NCBI GenBank assembly: GCA_963971285.1
Contig: OZ020244.1
Span: forward strand, 23,498,001-23,562,000
Direction of reading: 5' to 3'
From: Astropecten irregularis
Taxonomy: Eukaryota; Echinodermata; Asteroidea; Paxillosida; Astropectinidae
DNA length: 64,000 nucleotides
This document shows, piece after piece, positions 30,723 through 41,676 of the stretch. The first letter of the stretch is position 1. Every line of letters begins with the position of its first letter. The notes below the pieces were generated by a model that worked only from the letters and a program-made list of their open reading frames with translations, searched no databases and was not told the origin of the DNA. The position numbers were made by a program, and so were the translations under genes.

Positions 30723-31196
30723 ATGGCAAACTCAACCTCAGTCGAGCCTGAGTCGGTAGTAGCACTGAAGGTCAAGGCCCCGGTCGACCTCACTGGGAAA
30801 TGGAAACTCATCAAAAACGAGAACTACGACGCGTTTCTGCAGGCGCTGGGCGTGGGCAAGATCGCTCGCGTGGCGGCTAGTTCCCAGTCTCCTACTATGG
30901 AAATCAAACAGGACGACGATGACAACATGGTGGTGACGGTAACGTCTCCAGTAAGGGTGACGGAAGAACGCTACACCGTGGGCCAGGAGTACACTAACCC
31001 CGACCCGAGCCAGGGAGGGGAGACCAGCAGTTACCTGCCGACGTGGGACCGGGAGGGCAAGAAGCTCTCCATCAGGAACCTGTCTCATCCGCTGGAGGGC
31101 ATCCACATCGAGAGAGAACTGGTGGGAGGGATGTTGGTGCAGACACAAAGGTTCGGTAACGTCGTTGCGAAAAAGTTCTTCGTCAAAACGGTGTAA
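30723..31196 (+). CDS. Fatty-acid-binding protein family (intracellular lipid-binding), intronless, 157 aa
   Basis: The family consists of small cytosolic beta-barrels that carry fatty acids or retinoids. After about 22 extra N-terminal residues, LTGKWKLIKNENYDAFLQAL-GVG matches the family signature at the first strand and helix-turn-helix. The middle YTVGQEY, the strand HPLEGIHIERELVGGMLVQT and the end VVAKKFFVKTV follow the usual pattern, and length fits the 130-135 aa fold plus the extension. Family genes normally have four exons, but here one exon covers the whole barrel. TTCTGTTTTGTAG at 30709-30721 is a good splice acceptor directly before the ATG, so a non-coding 5' exon is likely. Start ATG 30723 is the first in frame. 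The antisense ORF 30738-31148 is a shadow. Ligand and subfamily cannot be told. Confidence 0.85.
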   Translation: MANSTSVEPESVVALKVKAPVDLTGKWKLIKNENYDAFLQALGVGKIARVAASSQSPTMEIKQDDDDNMVVTVTSPVRVTEERYTVGQEYTNPDPSQGGETSSYLPTWDREGKKLSIRNLSHPLEGIHIERELVGGMLVQTQRFGNVVAKKFFVKTV

Positions 31197-31408
31197 AAAC
31201 TAAAAAGAGACGCCTCAGACATCGTCAATGCTGACATCGACTCCGTAAACTGATAAAAGGATAGACAACATCAACCATGATTGATCAATCTAGATATGTC
31301 ATACCTTCTATCTTATGCATTCAATTAGTTCTGTGACTGCACAATGGATGTTACTCCGGCGACTATACACAATGATTCAGATAGCACTATATTTCAATGT
31401 ACCGTATA

Positions 31409-31724
31409 TTTAAAAGGTATAATACATAATTGGTAAAGGTCACAGGACAGCAACCACACTTTGTCTGATCAAACATGTACATGAATCGGACGCCTGAGTT
31501 ACGAGAAAAATTAAACCTGACTCAGTTTTTCTTATAAAACATAAAGGAAGGTTTTGATCTTACACCGAGATCAAAACTGATTTCGGTCTTTGTTTGACTC
31601 ATTTCTGAATTAATACACCATTTCAGGCGGGACTTAACGGTGTGTTTCTACCAGCTTCATACGTAAATCTGTGAAAATTTCTGTTTGGGTTTGTTACCAA
31701 TACTGAACATTACTGTACCTTTAA
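31409..31724 (+). mobile_element. Family-B MITE-like repeat (copy 4), TTAA-flanked
   Basis: TTAAAAGGTATAATACATAATTGGTAAAGGTCACAGG at the left and TACTGTACCTTTAA at the right. Central GATCTTACACCGAGATC. It is about 210 bases past the FABP stop codon and could overlap its 3' UTR. Confidence 0.8.
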
Positions 31725-33104
31725 TTAATATCCCGAAATTGGGTTGTTGAATATGCAATGCATTATAATGATGTCATTGTATACAGTGACAAAAATTGGG
31801 GCTACAGATGTGTTTCCTTTCAATCTCAAAGGGATTTTTGTCTTAACTTGTATCGGATGAGCCAGATTGTTGAAAACTTAAGATTTTCCAGCTTTGGTGA
31901 TGTGTTACTTTTCAGGGGTACGGTAACTAAACTGCGTATTGTTTTTGTGTGCCTTGAACGATTTTGTACAATGTTTACCTTCTACACATGTAGCATATCA
32001 TCCACAACACCAGTCTAATTATGGTTGCTCGATATTTTAAAAGCAAGTTTCAAATTTTGTAGTATCGGGCTAGTTATAAACAAAAACATTTATAAGCATT
32101 TTCTTTTTAAATGTATACAAAACAGAGAAATTTTGGTGTCCTTAAAAAACTTTGCTCGGTTAATAGCTACTTAGCCAGTGCAGTTTACTGAAAAATGGTC
32201 GTTGCATTCAATTGTTCAAAACACTGGATGATTACAAAATACAGGTTTACCGTTTCTGAGAAGAAATCTTCGAGATGAAAATAAATTCATTGAATAGTTC
32301 AAAATATGAAATGATGTATGTGCCTGAAAAACATCAGTTTGGATATTATTTTTATTCCTCGTAATTTATCAAGTTGTGCAATGATAAACATCACCCAAAT
32401 TCATCATGCAACAGCCGCAGCAGCAACCACCACCACTTTAACACCCGGCACCATAGGTGTCGATTTCTTTTCATGATTGGGGGGGATGATTGGTGATTTG
32501 GTATCCTATGCGAGGCAGCGAAGCGGAGCCAGGGGAGGCTGTAACTGGGAGGTGGGATACCCCCTCCAAAGGGACATTAAACAGAGTCGAAAAGTCGCGT
32601 TTTGGTGCATTTAAAAACTATATTCAGAAGAATTAAACAGTATAAATTTCCTGAGGAAAAAAAACAAGCATCATGTCATATTTCTATACAATAAACTTGA
32701 ATGATATTCAACCTCGAAATATTGGGAGTGATGATAATACACGCCTCCCCCCCCCCCACCTCAAATATGGGGGGGGGTGGATACATCCCCATCCCCCCCC
32801 CCCTTGTGCAACTTGTGATCCACCCTGAATCAGCCGTAAAAGTGCGTAAAATCACTCACACTATAACTACATTGTATTATGAAACGCTGCTGTTATTTTG
32901 CATGCATACATTATTCCCATTGCACGGAACCTTTAATATCAACAAACATCCACTTAATATATAATATCAACCAATGGCCCTCCATAATTTAGACATTAGT
33001 TACACTCAACTCAACTTGAATGGCCATCCGTCACCTTGCACTTCACCCAATACAATTTGATTCGCCGCGCGTCTTCTCGTTCATTGCCAGCACTACGCAT
33101 TGCC

Positions 33105-33381
33105 CAGGGGCGGATCCAGGGGGGGGGCGCATCCCCTCCCTTTTCTTCCAGCAAAAAAAAAAAAAAAATAAGAAGGAAGACTGAGAGAAGAAAAAAAGAA
33201 AGAAAGAGGAGAAAATAACAATAGGGAGCTAGGAGAAAGACTCAAAAAGAGAAAAAAAAAAGGAGGGGGGGGGGGACAAAATTAGCTAGCTTTTTTCGGC
33301 CCGAAATGCATCCATCGCTATTCAATTGGCGCATTTTATTTCCACGCCCTCCCCCATTGGAAAATCTTGGATCCGCCCCTG
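33105..33381. mobile_element. hAT-type MITE, ends CAGGGGCGGATCCA
   Basis: CAGGGGCGGATCCAGG at the left and CTTGGATCCGCCCCTG at the right are inverted repeats of a type common in hAT elements. The interior is poly-G, poly-A and AAGAAAG tracts. No clear 8-bp target duplication. Confidence 0.75.
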
Positions 33382-33889
33382 CAGTCACTGGAAGCCGCTA
33401 ACAGCTTTGCTTTTGAACACTTAACCGAAATCCTCAATAATTGTTAAGATTCCATAATTCTTTTCAATCTGACACGAACAATCTTTTTTTGAAACTAGTT
33501 TTGCCCCCGAATTCCCCTTCATCTGCTCAATATAAATCACGAGTCCATCAACCACAACACAAAAGCATAATAGCCTACATGCCAATCTATCACCATGGTA
33601 ACCACCCAGTTTTGTCCAAATGTAAAGGCTACGAGGGTTTCATCGAGATAAGTCAATTAACGAAAAGCCTTAATTAAATTACAAGAAAGTGGAAAATAAG
33701 TGTATAGCCTTCCAGGCGATGATAAACTTGAGTCCATGGTCGGAGCAGTTCGTTTATTATCTGACGTGCGTGTTTGTGCCGGTCAATAGGACGATCAGAT
33801 GACGACAGAAATACACGTGGTTTAGTCCGAGACACCGGCGGCATTGAGCTTGCACCGGAGTGGAGGCTAACATATCTCGTGGACTCTGC

Positions 33890-33896
33890 TATAAAG
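33890..33896 (+). promoter_or_regulatory. TATA-like box close to GPCR start
   Basis: TATAAAG lies 38 bases before the ATG at 33934. A start site at the usual 25-30 bases would leave a 5' UTR of only about 10-15 bases. If instead transcription starts further up, this is a chance match. Confidence 0.3.
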
Positions 33897-33933
33897 CTCG
33901 CACATATTCGACCGGCCACTACTGGATGCAACC

Positions 33934-34974
33934 ATGGCTGCAAACACTACCGAAAACGATCTCCTCTCGACGGATGCCGGTTTCTTGAACGGCACGGACG
34001 TGGATGTTGATGGGCCGACCGCGTCTCGTAATTCCCTTCTGGACGCAGTCAACACGACCATCGCCTGCTTGGCTGTGTTTGGTAACGGCATGGTTATCAC
34101 CGTCATGCTGCTCAGACGTCGAGCATTCCGTTCTTTCACCAACCGTCTCATGCTGCATCAGTCCACCATCGACTTCACCGGTGGGGTGGTTTTCTTCTTT
34201 CAGCAGGTGGTAAAACACCCGGACATCCCCGTGTCTCTCAACAATGACGCGTACGATCATTTCGTCTGTCGGTTCGTGTATCCAGATGCGCTTCTTTGGT
34301 GCATGAATGTGACATCCACTTACAACATCGTCGTCATCTCGCTGGAACGCTTCATGGCAACTTGCTATCCGGTCAAATATCGGAACTCCTGGTCACGCGG
34401 TAAGTTGAAGTTTACTTCGCTGACAGTCTGGTCGATCGGTTTCATTTACGGCTCGCATACCGCACTCTTTCACGAACCGTACATGGGACATTGTCGTCGA
34501 ATAGACTTGGACCTTGGCTTGAAAATTGTTCATGCTTCGGTTACGATTGGAACAGAGTACCTCATACCCATATCGATCATGGCATACACGTACATCACCA
34601 TACTTGTCATGCTGAACAAGAAGTCCGTCAATCCACTCAACGGTCAGCAGCAGAACGTGATGAGCAAGGCCAAGAAGAACGTCTTCATGACGACCCTACT
34701 GATCGGCATCATGTTCGCCGTGTGCTGGACGCCGATAGAAGTGTTTTCCGTCGATCCGGATTATTTCAACGGTCTATCCGAGATGTACAAGGCGTTCGCA
34801 GCTTTGGTTGGCTGCAACATGTTCGTCAATCCCATTATCTACTGCTTCACTTACCATCGATTCCGATCGCAATTGAGGAGCCTCCTGTGCAAGCAATGCC
34901 GTCCCAACCAAGTGCAGGACGTGGAGATTTTTTCAGTTGATTCGACAGCAAATCGTAACAATGGACCTGCTTAA
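33934..34974 (+). CDS. Rhodopsin-class (class A) G-protein-coupled receptor, orphan, intronless, 346 aa
   Basis: A single-exon seven-helix receptor. N-terminal glycosylation sites are at Asn 4, 19 and 40. Helix 1 holds GN (50-51), helix 2 has Asp 80, and Cys 112 and Cys 187 can form the usual loop disulphide. Helix 3 ends LERF (137-140) in place of DRY. Helix 5 has Pro 212, helix 6 has CWTP (264-267), and helix 7 has NPIIY (299-303), followed by YHRFRSQ and a Cys-containing tail (319, 322) that could be palmitoylated. The receptor would act at the plasma membrane; ligand and G protein are unknown. Families of intronless orphan class A receptors are known in sea urchins, which fits but does not prove an echinoderm source. 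Other-frame ORFs here are shadows. Confidence 0.92.
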   Translation: MAANTTENDLLSTDAGFLNGTDVDVDGPTASRNSLLDAVNTTIACLAVFGNGMVITVMLLRRRAFRSFTNRLMLHQSTIDFTGGVVFFFQQVVKHPDIPVSLNNDAYDHFVCRFVYPDALLWCMNVTSTYNIVVISLERFMATCYPVKYRNSWSRGKLKFTSLTVWSIGFIYGSHTALFHEPYMGHCRRIDLDLGLKIVHASVTIGTEYLIPISIMAYTYITILVMLNKKSVNPLNGQQQNVMSKAKKNVFMTTLLIGIMFAVCWTPIEVFSVDPDYFNGLSEMYKAFAALVGCNMFVNPIIYCFTYHRFRSQLRSLLCKQCRPNQVQDVEIFSVDSTANRNNGPA

Positions 34975-35427
34975 CCAACTGCTCTCACACGCCACAAGGT
35001 TGCCAATTAATGTAGAATGCGACTTCTTTAATTGATCATGATGCACTGTGATAAGATTGTTCAACGAATTGAGACGGTTTTATCAATTTATCATCTTCTG
35101 AAGGCCTACACATAATACGACAACCCATGGCGTGTCAGTTAACAATCATATTGACTTGAAATGCAGCATGGTTACATAAAGTATTATATCTACATGACGC
35201 TTTGCTTTGGGGCTAATAATGGTATGACTGTAATACGTGAGTGACCTGTTGTTTTTCTGGACACCGAGGACCAATTTGACCCCAAAATGGCCCCACTGAC
35301 TGCTCAATTGATCACATGGATTGCACCAGTCATCATCAAACTAGACTTTATCTAAAGAAACAAAAAACACTTGTCGATACGCACAAATTTACCAGAAATC
35401 AAATCACCATAAAGTGTACATTCACCC

Positions 35428-35447
35428 AATAAATGCATGCAAATAAA
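35428..35447 (+). terminator. Candidate poly(A) signals for the GPCR gene
   Basis: Two AATAAA hexamers, at 35428-35433 and 35442-35447, lie about 455-470 bases after the GPCR stop codon. No closer AATAAA was noticed. Confidence 0.35.
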
Positions 35448-35865
35448 GGCACGCACAATTTTAAAGACTGCGAAATGTAAATATTGTCTTCGTGCAGTAA
35501 TTTTTCACAAAAAAAATCCCAATAAAAAGCCGGGGCGTACACCCACCAATAACACAATTTGCCATGTAGTAACTCTTCATTTAATTTTGAAAGTAATTTT
35601 TTGTGCATTAATTTTTTATGGAGAGCATCTATAAAAACCTTCTTCGACGTGCAAAGCACGTTCAAATTCTGGCTGGGAAATATTTTATTTAGGTTCCAAT
35701 AAAAGGCACATCCCGAGTATTCATTTTCTTTACTGGATTACGTTTTGTACGAAAACGGAGGACATCTACTAAAAGGTTCCCCGACAGACCAAGCACGTTT
35801 AACATTTCTCAATGGAATCGTTTTTTTATTTTTTTCCACTAAAAGGCAAATTTCGAAGATTTTCT

Positions 35866-36212
35866 TTAAATGTTCAGTACAGGATTGGTAACATACTGAA
35901 ACAGAAATGTCCACAGATTTATAACTTACAGGATATGAAGATGGTGCTGATAGAAACATGCCGTTAAAATACTTCCAGCTGAAATGGTGTATTTATCCAG
36001 AAATTAGTATAACAAAGACCGAAAACAGTTTTCATGTCAGGGTAAGATCAAAACCATTCTTTATGTTTTATAAGAAAAAATGAGTCGTGTTTTCGCTACA
36101 TCTTGTCGTGACTCAGATGTCCGATTGAGCTCAAGGGTTTATTATTATTTCGTGTCAGTCAAAGTGCGGGTGCTGTTCTATGACCTTTACCAATCATGTA
36201 TTATACCTTTAA
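35866..36212 (-). mobile_element. Family-B MITE-like repeat (copy 5), TTAA-flanked
   Basis: TTAAATGTTCAGTACAGGATTGGTAAC at the left and TGTATTATACCTTTAA at the right. Inverted relative to the copy at 31409. Confidence 0.8.
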
Positions 36213-36409
36213 TGAAGATGTGTTACGGACTTACGGTTTGTATACATGAATTCGGGCAAGAGTATCATCTTTATTTTCTTGTGCCTAATTTTCTCAATTC
36301 TAATAATGAGGTTTTCTTTCAAATTTGTGCGTCTCATGGAAATATAAAATGTCTTATGAAAAAGGGATGATATTGATTATTGATTATAAATGATCCCTCG
36401 TTTAATAAC

Positions 36410-36615
36410 CGTTCGTTATCTCAAAATGATCATTGGGATATAATAGCGATATGTGCGAGGTTTCATGGCGTCTGACTGACTATTAGGGACACCCATCAAC
36501 ATGGGCTGGATAGCTCAGTTGGTAAGCCTGACGTCGGTGTGGTATTTCGCAGTCCGCGGCTGGTTCAAATCCCACTTCCAGTCAAGTTTTGTTTGTTCAC
36601 TTTTCAATTAAATTG
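36410..36615 (+). mobile_element. tRNA-derived SINE (copy 3)
   Basis: GGCTGGATAGCTCAGTTGGTAAG (box A) and GGCTGGTTCAAATCCC (box B), then CCAGTCAAGTTTTGTTTGTTCACTTTTCAATT. The upstream TTTCATGGCGTCTGACTG matches other copies. Confidence 0.75.
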
Positions 36616-36658
36616 AAAAAAAAAATGAAAAAGTGTGTAATGTACTTCATGCGTCGGT

Positions 36659-36975
36659 TTAAAGGTATTATCATACTTTGGTAAGGAACAGAACAGAAAT
36701 GTTCACAGATTTACGTATAACTTTCAGGGTATGAAGATGGTGCTGGTAGAAACATACCGTTAACATTTTTCCGCCTGAAATTGTGTATTTATCCAGCAGA
36801 AATTAGTAAAACAACGACCAAAAATCTTTTAAATCTTTTAAAAGATCATAAATAAAAGAGAAATACTGTGGCTGTTTTTCACTGTTTTCTCACTAAAGTG
36901 GGCACCGTATGGGACTGAAATTTTCACAGATGACTGTCATCTTGATATTTGTGTATTTCTTTGACAAAAACCAAT
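36659..36975. mobile_element. TTAA MITE, family A (copy 9, right end truncated)
   Basis: TTAAAGGTATTATCATACTTTGGTAAGG at the left, central ATCTTTTAAAAGAT, ending at GACAAAAACCAATTAATA. Confidence 0.75.
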
Positions 36976-37837
36976 TAATATATACCAGGAGGGTGTAGGA
37001 GGGGAGGGGGTACACCCCATCAGGTTTTCATTTTTTAATATGTATATAGGCCTATGTATCTGTGCACAAACGTATATGGAAGTACGACCCAGCTACAGGA
37101 TCATACCCCCAGGTAGGTCTGAGGACTTGTCTACATTACTATACTGCCGATGCATGACATTGACCCGGCAAAAATAATGTGCAAATTATTGTATCGATCG
37201 ATTAGGCCTAAGTATTATCTGGAAAAAAAGATATAAGCCTGACCGCTCGCCGCTGTTCTCCACTATTAGCCGGTAAATATAGGGAGACATCGGACATCAG
37301 AAATATCTTCCCACATGTTTGATACATCGTACATCACAAATTAACAAATATCTGCGCAGTTTTGTTACAAACATTGTTATGCGATGTTTGTACAAGCATT
37401 GACGTATATTCGTATAACGATACATCGTGCATCACAAATCTGCGCACATTTGTCTTTGTGTGTTTTTATAGTGCCATGATTTGTTTTCTGAATAATGTTT
37501 GTTTGCTTTAGTTTATGATAATTAGAAATCAAGTGAAATGTACACAAAAAGTTATTAAAACAGCGGTCAACTGCCGCGAAAAGCGCAATAACAGTATGCA
37601 GTTAGTGGTTGCGATTCGTCCAATAATGTCATTATGTCATGGCGGCCAAAAATGCGTAAAGACACTTTAAAATATCATTCCTTCTCTTATGGATTTTGTC
37701 TGAAATGAAATGAGACTTTTTCTGAAAGTTATATAATATAACAACCCTCTGAGGAAGTAGCTCGTCCATTCGTTTATTATTTTGTTTGTGTGTCGTTTTT
37801 TAAATTTTAGCCGGTAACAGTGTCAGTCATAATTATC

Positions 37838-38067
37838 TCACATACGATTAGCTTTTTTAATTATAGCACTTACATGTGGAACAAAGGTGAGCTTACTATC
37901 AAATAAAATACCAAGGTCTTTTTTGCACTGCAACTCGTTTAAGGACATTATTGTTATAAGTATAGTCAAAAATGATAGGTTTGTTCTTAAGAGATATGGA
38001 TAATACACTACATTTGTTAATATTAAGGGAGAGCCTCCACGCTGAAGACCAAGACATAAGTCTATCT
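37838..38067 (-). mobile_element. Non-LTR retrotransposon reverse-transcriptase remnant
   Basis: The minus strand reads DRLMSWSSAWRLSLNINKCS, then, after a one-base frameshift in an A run near 37920, KDLGILFDSKLTF and VPHVSAIIKKANRM before a stop. W...W.LSLN..KC and KDLG...D..L.F..H are the palm and thumb motifs of jockey/CR1-like reverse transcriptases. Frameshifted and truncated, so dead. Confidence 0.85.
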
Positions 38068-38090
38068 TTTTAGCCGTTTCGAAAGCACGT

Positions 38091-38235
38091 GTAACCGTGA
38101 AGGATTCGAGGGGGGCAAGATCATTTCGGCCGTATTTCTGCTATATCCAGATGAACAAAACGTAAAAAGGTACATGAAACAACGTCTTACGAAGTTTAAG
38201 ACCTTCACTTCTGTCTAAGTACCAATTTCAGCCAA
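38091..38235. repeat. Dispersed repeat shared with 63262-63416
   Basis: GGGGGGCAAGATCATTTCGGCCGTATTTCTGCTAT, AAAGGTACATGAAACAACGTCT and GAAGTTTAAGACCTTCAC all recur near the right edge of the window. Nature unknown. Confidence 0.6.
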
Positions 38236-38323
38236 AACGCACATCTTTGAAAATCCCGTATGCTCCCGTTAAAGAACGGTAATCAAATTTCGGAAAGGGG
38301 TGAAAATGCTTTAATATTATTGC

Positions 38324-38696
38324 TTAAAGTTAGTATCATACTTTGGAAAAAACCAAAATAGAAATGTTCACAGATTGACTTACAACTTTCAGGGTATGAA
38401 GATGATGCTAGTAGAAACCTACCGTTAAAATTGTTCCGCCTGAAATGGTGTACTTATCTAGAAATTAGTAAAACAACGACCAAAAATCTTTTTGATCTTT
38501 TAAAAGATCAAAAATAAAAGAGAAAAGACTTTAAGAAATACTGTGGCCGTTTTTCACGATTTTCTAAGAAAAGTAGGCACCGTATGCATATGGGACTGAA
38601 ATTTTCACAGATGACTGAGAATAGCTTTGATATTTCTGCCCATGAATCTGTAGGCCTACTTCTTTGACAAAAACCAAAGTATGATACTACCTTTAA
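38324..38696. mobile_element. TTAA MITE, family A (copy 10)
   Basis: TTAAAGTTAGTATCATACTTTGG and CCAAAGTATGATACTACCTTTAA ends with a perfect GATCTTTTAAAAGATC centre. Confidence 0.85.
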
Positions 38697-39243
38697 TACA
38701 TTATCAATGACTATATAAATTTATATGTTTATGTAAGTGCTTAATTTTGGCACAAAAGTTACACAATCAGAGTACCGTGCATGCCCCGCCCCCCCCCCCC
38801 CCAACAGGTCACCCTTGGATCTGATCCACGCTAGAACCTTTAACCACAAGAAGATGACAACAACAACAATCATTGATGTTGTTATCCATTCCAGTTAACT
38901 GTACATGACCATTTTGTTTCATAGCCGATTTAATATCAATGTTGAGCATATCATGAGAACGATCTGGCTCACGATCTCACGTTTCGTTACTCGCGTACCA
39001 AGCAAAACAAACTCATCAAGTCATCTGAATCCATTTTGTAGCATTCAATCTTCTTGTGAGCTAGATACGCGTACACTTCCTTCCCAGACAGGTGCAATAT
39101 ATCTGAATTTCATACAAACTAAAAGTAATGGCCCAGTCAACCTCATTACCAACTTAGACCGGACATAAATCTCGAGTTTTTATTACATTATACATGTCAT
39201 GTATAGGCCTATATCATTATTATTTTATAGACAGTGTGTCTGT

Positions 39244-39620
39244 ATTAAAGGGATGGTACAGAACTGGTTTTTGCGACAAAACCGTTTCTGACAGTGAAAG
39301 AACATTATGTAATCCATCATATACCTTAACTTACAAACCTGTAGAAGTTTGAGGTCATTCAGCCATCTGGGTCACGAGAAAATAGTAAAAACCCGTGTAC
39401 AGAGAACTGTACACATTTCAAGGAATGAATAAAACCGCTTCGAAGCGATTTATTCCAATCGAAAAAAAGTTTCATATATTTCTCAACGAATATGGCATTT
39501 CAGAGAAAAACATTTCATGGGATGTTTTCTCCTATCATAACCATTATACTGTGTAAGTTTTATGTGAATCTGTGATCATGAAGTGTATTTTGTCTTACCA
39601 ATTCTGTACCATCCCTTTAA
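39244..39620. mobile_element. TTAA-flanked MITE, ends AAAGGGATGGTACAGAA
   Basis: TTAAAGGGATGGTACAGAACTGG at the left is exactly mirrored by ACCAATTCTGTACCATCCCTTTAA at the right. The interior resembles families A and B (GTCACGAGAAAATAG, CATTTCAGAG) but is distinct: a third branch of the same group. Confidence 0.85.
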
Positions 39621-40414
39621 AATATCAAAGGGCTCATACTAAGCTATCGTATTTTGATTCTATCTTAAGGTAAAACGCCGCACCATCCATCTAAAAAGTG
39701 TATACAGTGTACATTATGATCTGCGACGAACTCTAAAGCTCAATTGCTTTATAGCGAAAAAGCTGCAAAATTGCAAAAACAATCAAGAAGAAAATCGTGC
39801 CCACAGCAAAGGCACAATTTAACATGCAATATCCGCATACTGAGCGCTGAACAGAAAAAGAACAACCTGTTTACAATGTATGTAATATAGGTAGGCCGTT
39901 ACACAAGGCAATTTCCAGTCAATCAGTTCCAGGAAATCCCCAAGAAGAAATTCATATCCATCCTTTTAATATTCATAGAATTTTCTTGAGGATGATTTGA
40001 AACCAACAGATTTTTTTTTTGTTACCAAAGCTGTTCTTTTGTGTGTTTTTGCTGCGGGTAAAATTTGTTGCTCTGCCAGGCTTTCCATCATACACAACTT
40101 GCCTGGTGTGGACGTACGGGGGCATTAAGGGGATTTTTTGTATATTAAAGACAACCTTCACATCTAAATCCAAACATAAAAACAATACCGAAAAGCCGTT
40201 TATCAAAGCAAAATAAAGCATGATTAAAGACGGTGGTGGAAACTCGAGCAGCGACTAGAAGAAGTCACCTTTAATAATGATAATAATATTAATAAATAGT
40301 TTTTATTTTGCAGCGCAATTTCCGCCAAAATGTTGACGCTCAAGGTGTTTTACAATGAAAACTATGCAAACTTTATATAATAAAATTTATATTCAGTAAT
40401 CAAAAGCTGAATTT

Positions 40415-40787
40415 ATAGGAATGATTGTTAAAGTTCACAGAACAGCACTCACACTTATTTGAATGATCCAATAATGTGCATGAAATAATAAGCCTGTGAA
40501 AATTTGAGGTCAAATCGGACATCTGAGTCACGAGGGAACAGCGAAAATCCGACTCTTTTTTTTCTTTAAAACATAAAGAATGGTTTTTCATCTTACCCCG
40601 AGATCAAAACCGTTTTCGGTCTTTGTTTTACTATTATTTCTGGATAAAAAGGCACCAATTTAGGCGAAATATTTGACGGATGTGTTTCTGCCAGCACCAT
40701 CTTCATACCCTGAAAGTTGAAGATAAATCTGCGAACATTTTTCTTTGGGTATGTTACCATCAATCCTGCCTGTATACTGTAACATTA
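40415..40787 (+). mobile_element. Family-B MITE-like repeat (copy 6)
   Basis: AATGATTGTTAAAGTTCACAGAACAGCACTCACACTT at the left, central CATCTTACCCCGAGATC, and ACCATCTTCATACCCTGAAAGTT near the right end. Confidence 0.75.
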
Positions 40788-40997
40788 AGAACATTCAGAG
40801 CCCCATTAGAACAAAACACATGTACAAGAATTTGCTGATTCCAATCATGAAAAAGTGTCTTGACCCATAAGCGGAATCTATATATAACTTAAAAACCCTC
40901 AGCAAATAATTATACTCGTCAAAGGAAAAGTAGAATTTTAAGAGATAAAATAAACAATTTGAATGAAAATAAAGAAAAGAAACATTATAAAAACCAA

Positions 40998-41376
40998 TTA
41001 AAGGTAGTATCACTATCATACTTTGGTTTTTGTCAAAGAAGTACAGATTCATGGGCAAAAGTATCAAGGAAGATACATTCACAGTCATCTGTGAAAATTT
41101 AAGTCCCATTCGGTGGCCACTTTTCGAGGAAATCGTGAAAAACGGCCGCAGTATTTCTTAAGTCTTTTCTCTTTTATTTTTGATCTTTTAAAAGATCAAA
41201 AAGATTTTCTGTCGTTGTTTTACTCATTTCTGGATAAATGCACAATTTCAGGCGGAAATATTTTAACAGTATAGGTTGCTACCACCACCATCTTCATATC
41301 CTGAAAGTTATATGTAAATCTGTGAAAATTTTGTTTTGGTTTCTTACCAAAATATGATAGGGCCTACTACTTTTAA
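40998..41376. mobile_element. TTAA MITE, family A (copy 11)
   Basis: TTAAAGGTAGTATCACTATCATACTTTGG at the left (with a small internal duplication CACTAT), GATCTTTTAAAAGATC at the centre, and TTACCAAAATATGATAGGGCC...TTTTAA at the right. It shares its right-hand TTAA with the next copy. Confidence 0.8.
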
Positions 41377-41676
41377 AGGTACTATCATACTTTGGTAGCA
41401 TATATCAAAACAGAATTCCTCACAGATTTCCCTATAACTTACAGGGTATGAAGATGGTGGTGGTATAGAAACATATCGTTTAGATCCGTCAGGCCCCCCT
41501 AACTCCAAGCAAAAATAAAAGAGAAAAGATTGAAAGAATATACTTTGGCCGTTTTTCACTGTTTTCTAAAAAAAAGTGGGCACCGTATGGGACTAACATT
41601 TTCACAGATGACTGTTATGTATAATCCTTGATATTTGTTTGCCCATGAATTTGCATTTCTTTGACAAAAACCAAAG
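41373..41676. mobile_element. TTAA MITE, family A (copy 12), abutting copy 11
   Basis: TTAAAGGTACTATCATACTTTGGTAGC at the left; the right end stops at GACAAAAACCAAAGTA. The central palindrome is deleted. Confidence 0.75.

Larger units (their letters stand above)
31197..33880. other. Intergenic region between FABP and GPCR genes
   Basis: It holds a family-B MITE at 31409-31724, poly-C/poly-G tracts near 32740-32815, and a hAT-like MITE at 33105-33381. Short ORFs at 31758 and 32701 have no recognisable product. AT-rich sequence from 31725 to 32450 shows nothing I can name. Confidence 0.6.

Noticed and set aside
30738..31148. 136-aa minus-strand ORF
   Set aside because: It is an antisense shadow of the GC-rich FABP coding exon.
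34491..34940. 149-aa ORF in a second frame
   Set aside because: It is a shadow of the GPCR; the other frame has all receptor motifs.
36500..36590. tRNA gene (GCTCAGTTGGT and GGTTCAAATCC boxes present)
   Set aside because: The arms do not form a cloverleaf, and the same body recurs in a longer dispersed element; it is a SINE. The same holds for 25750-25840, 59020-59100 and 59265-59345.
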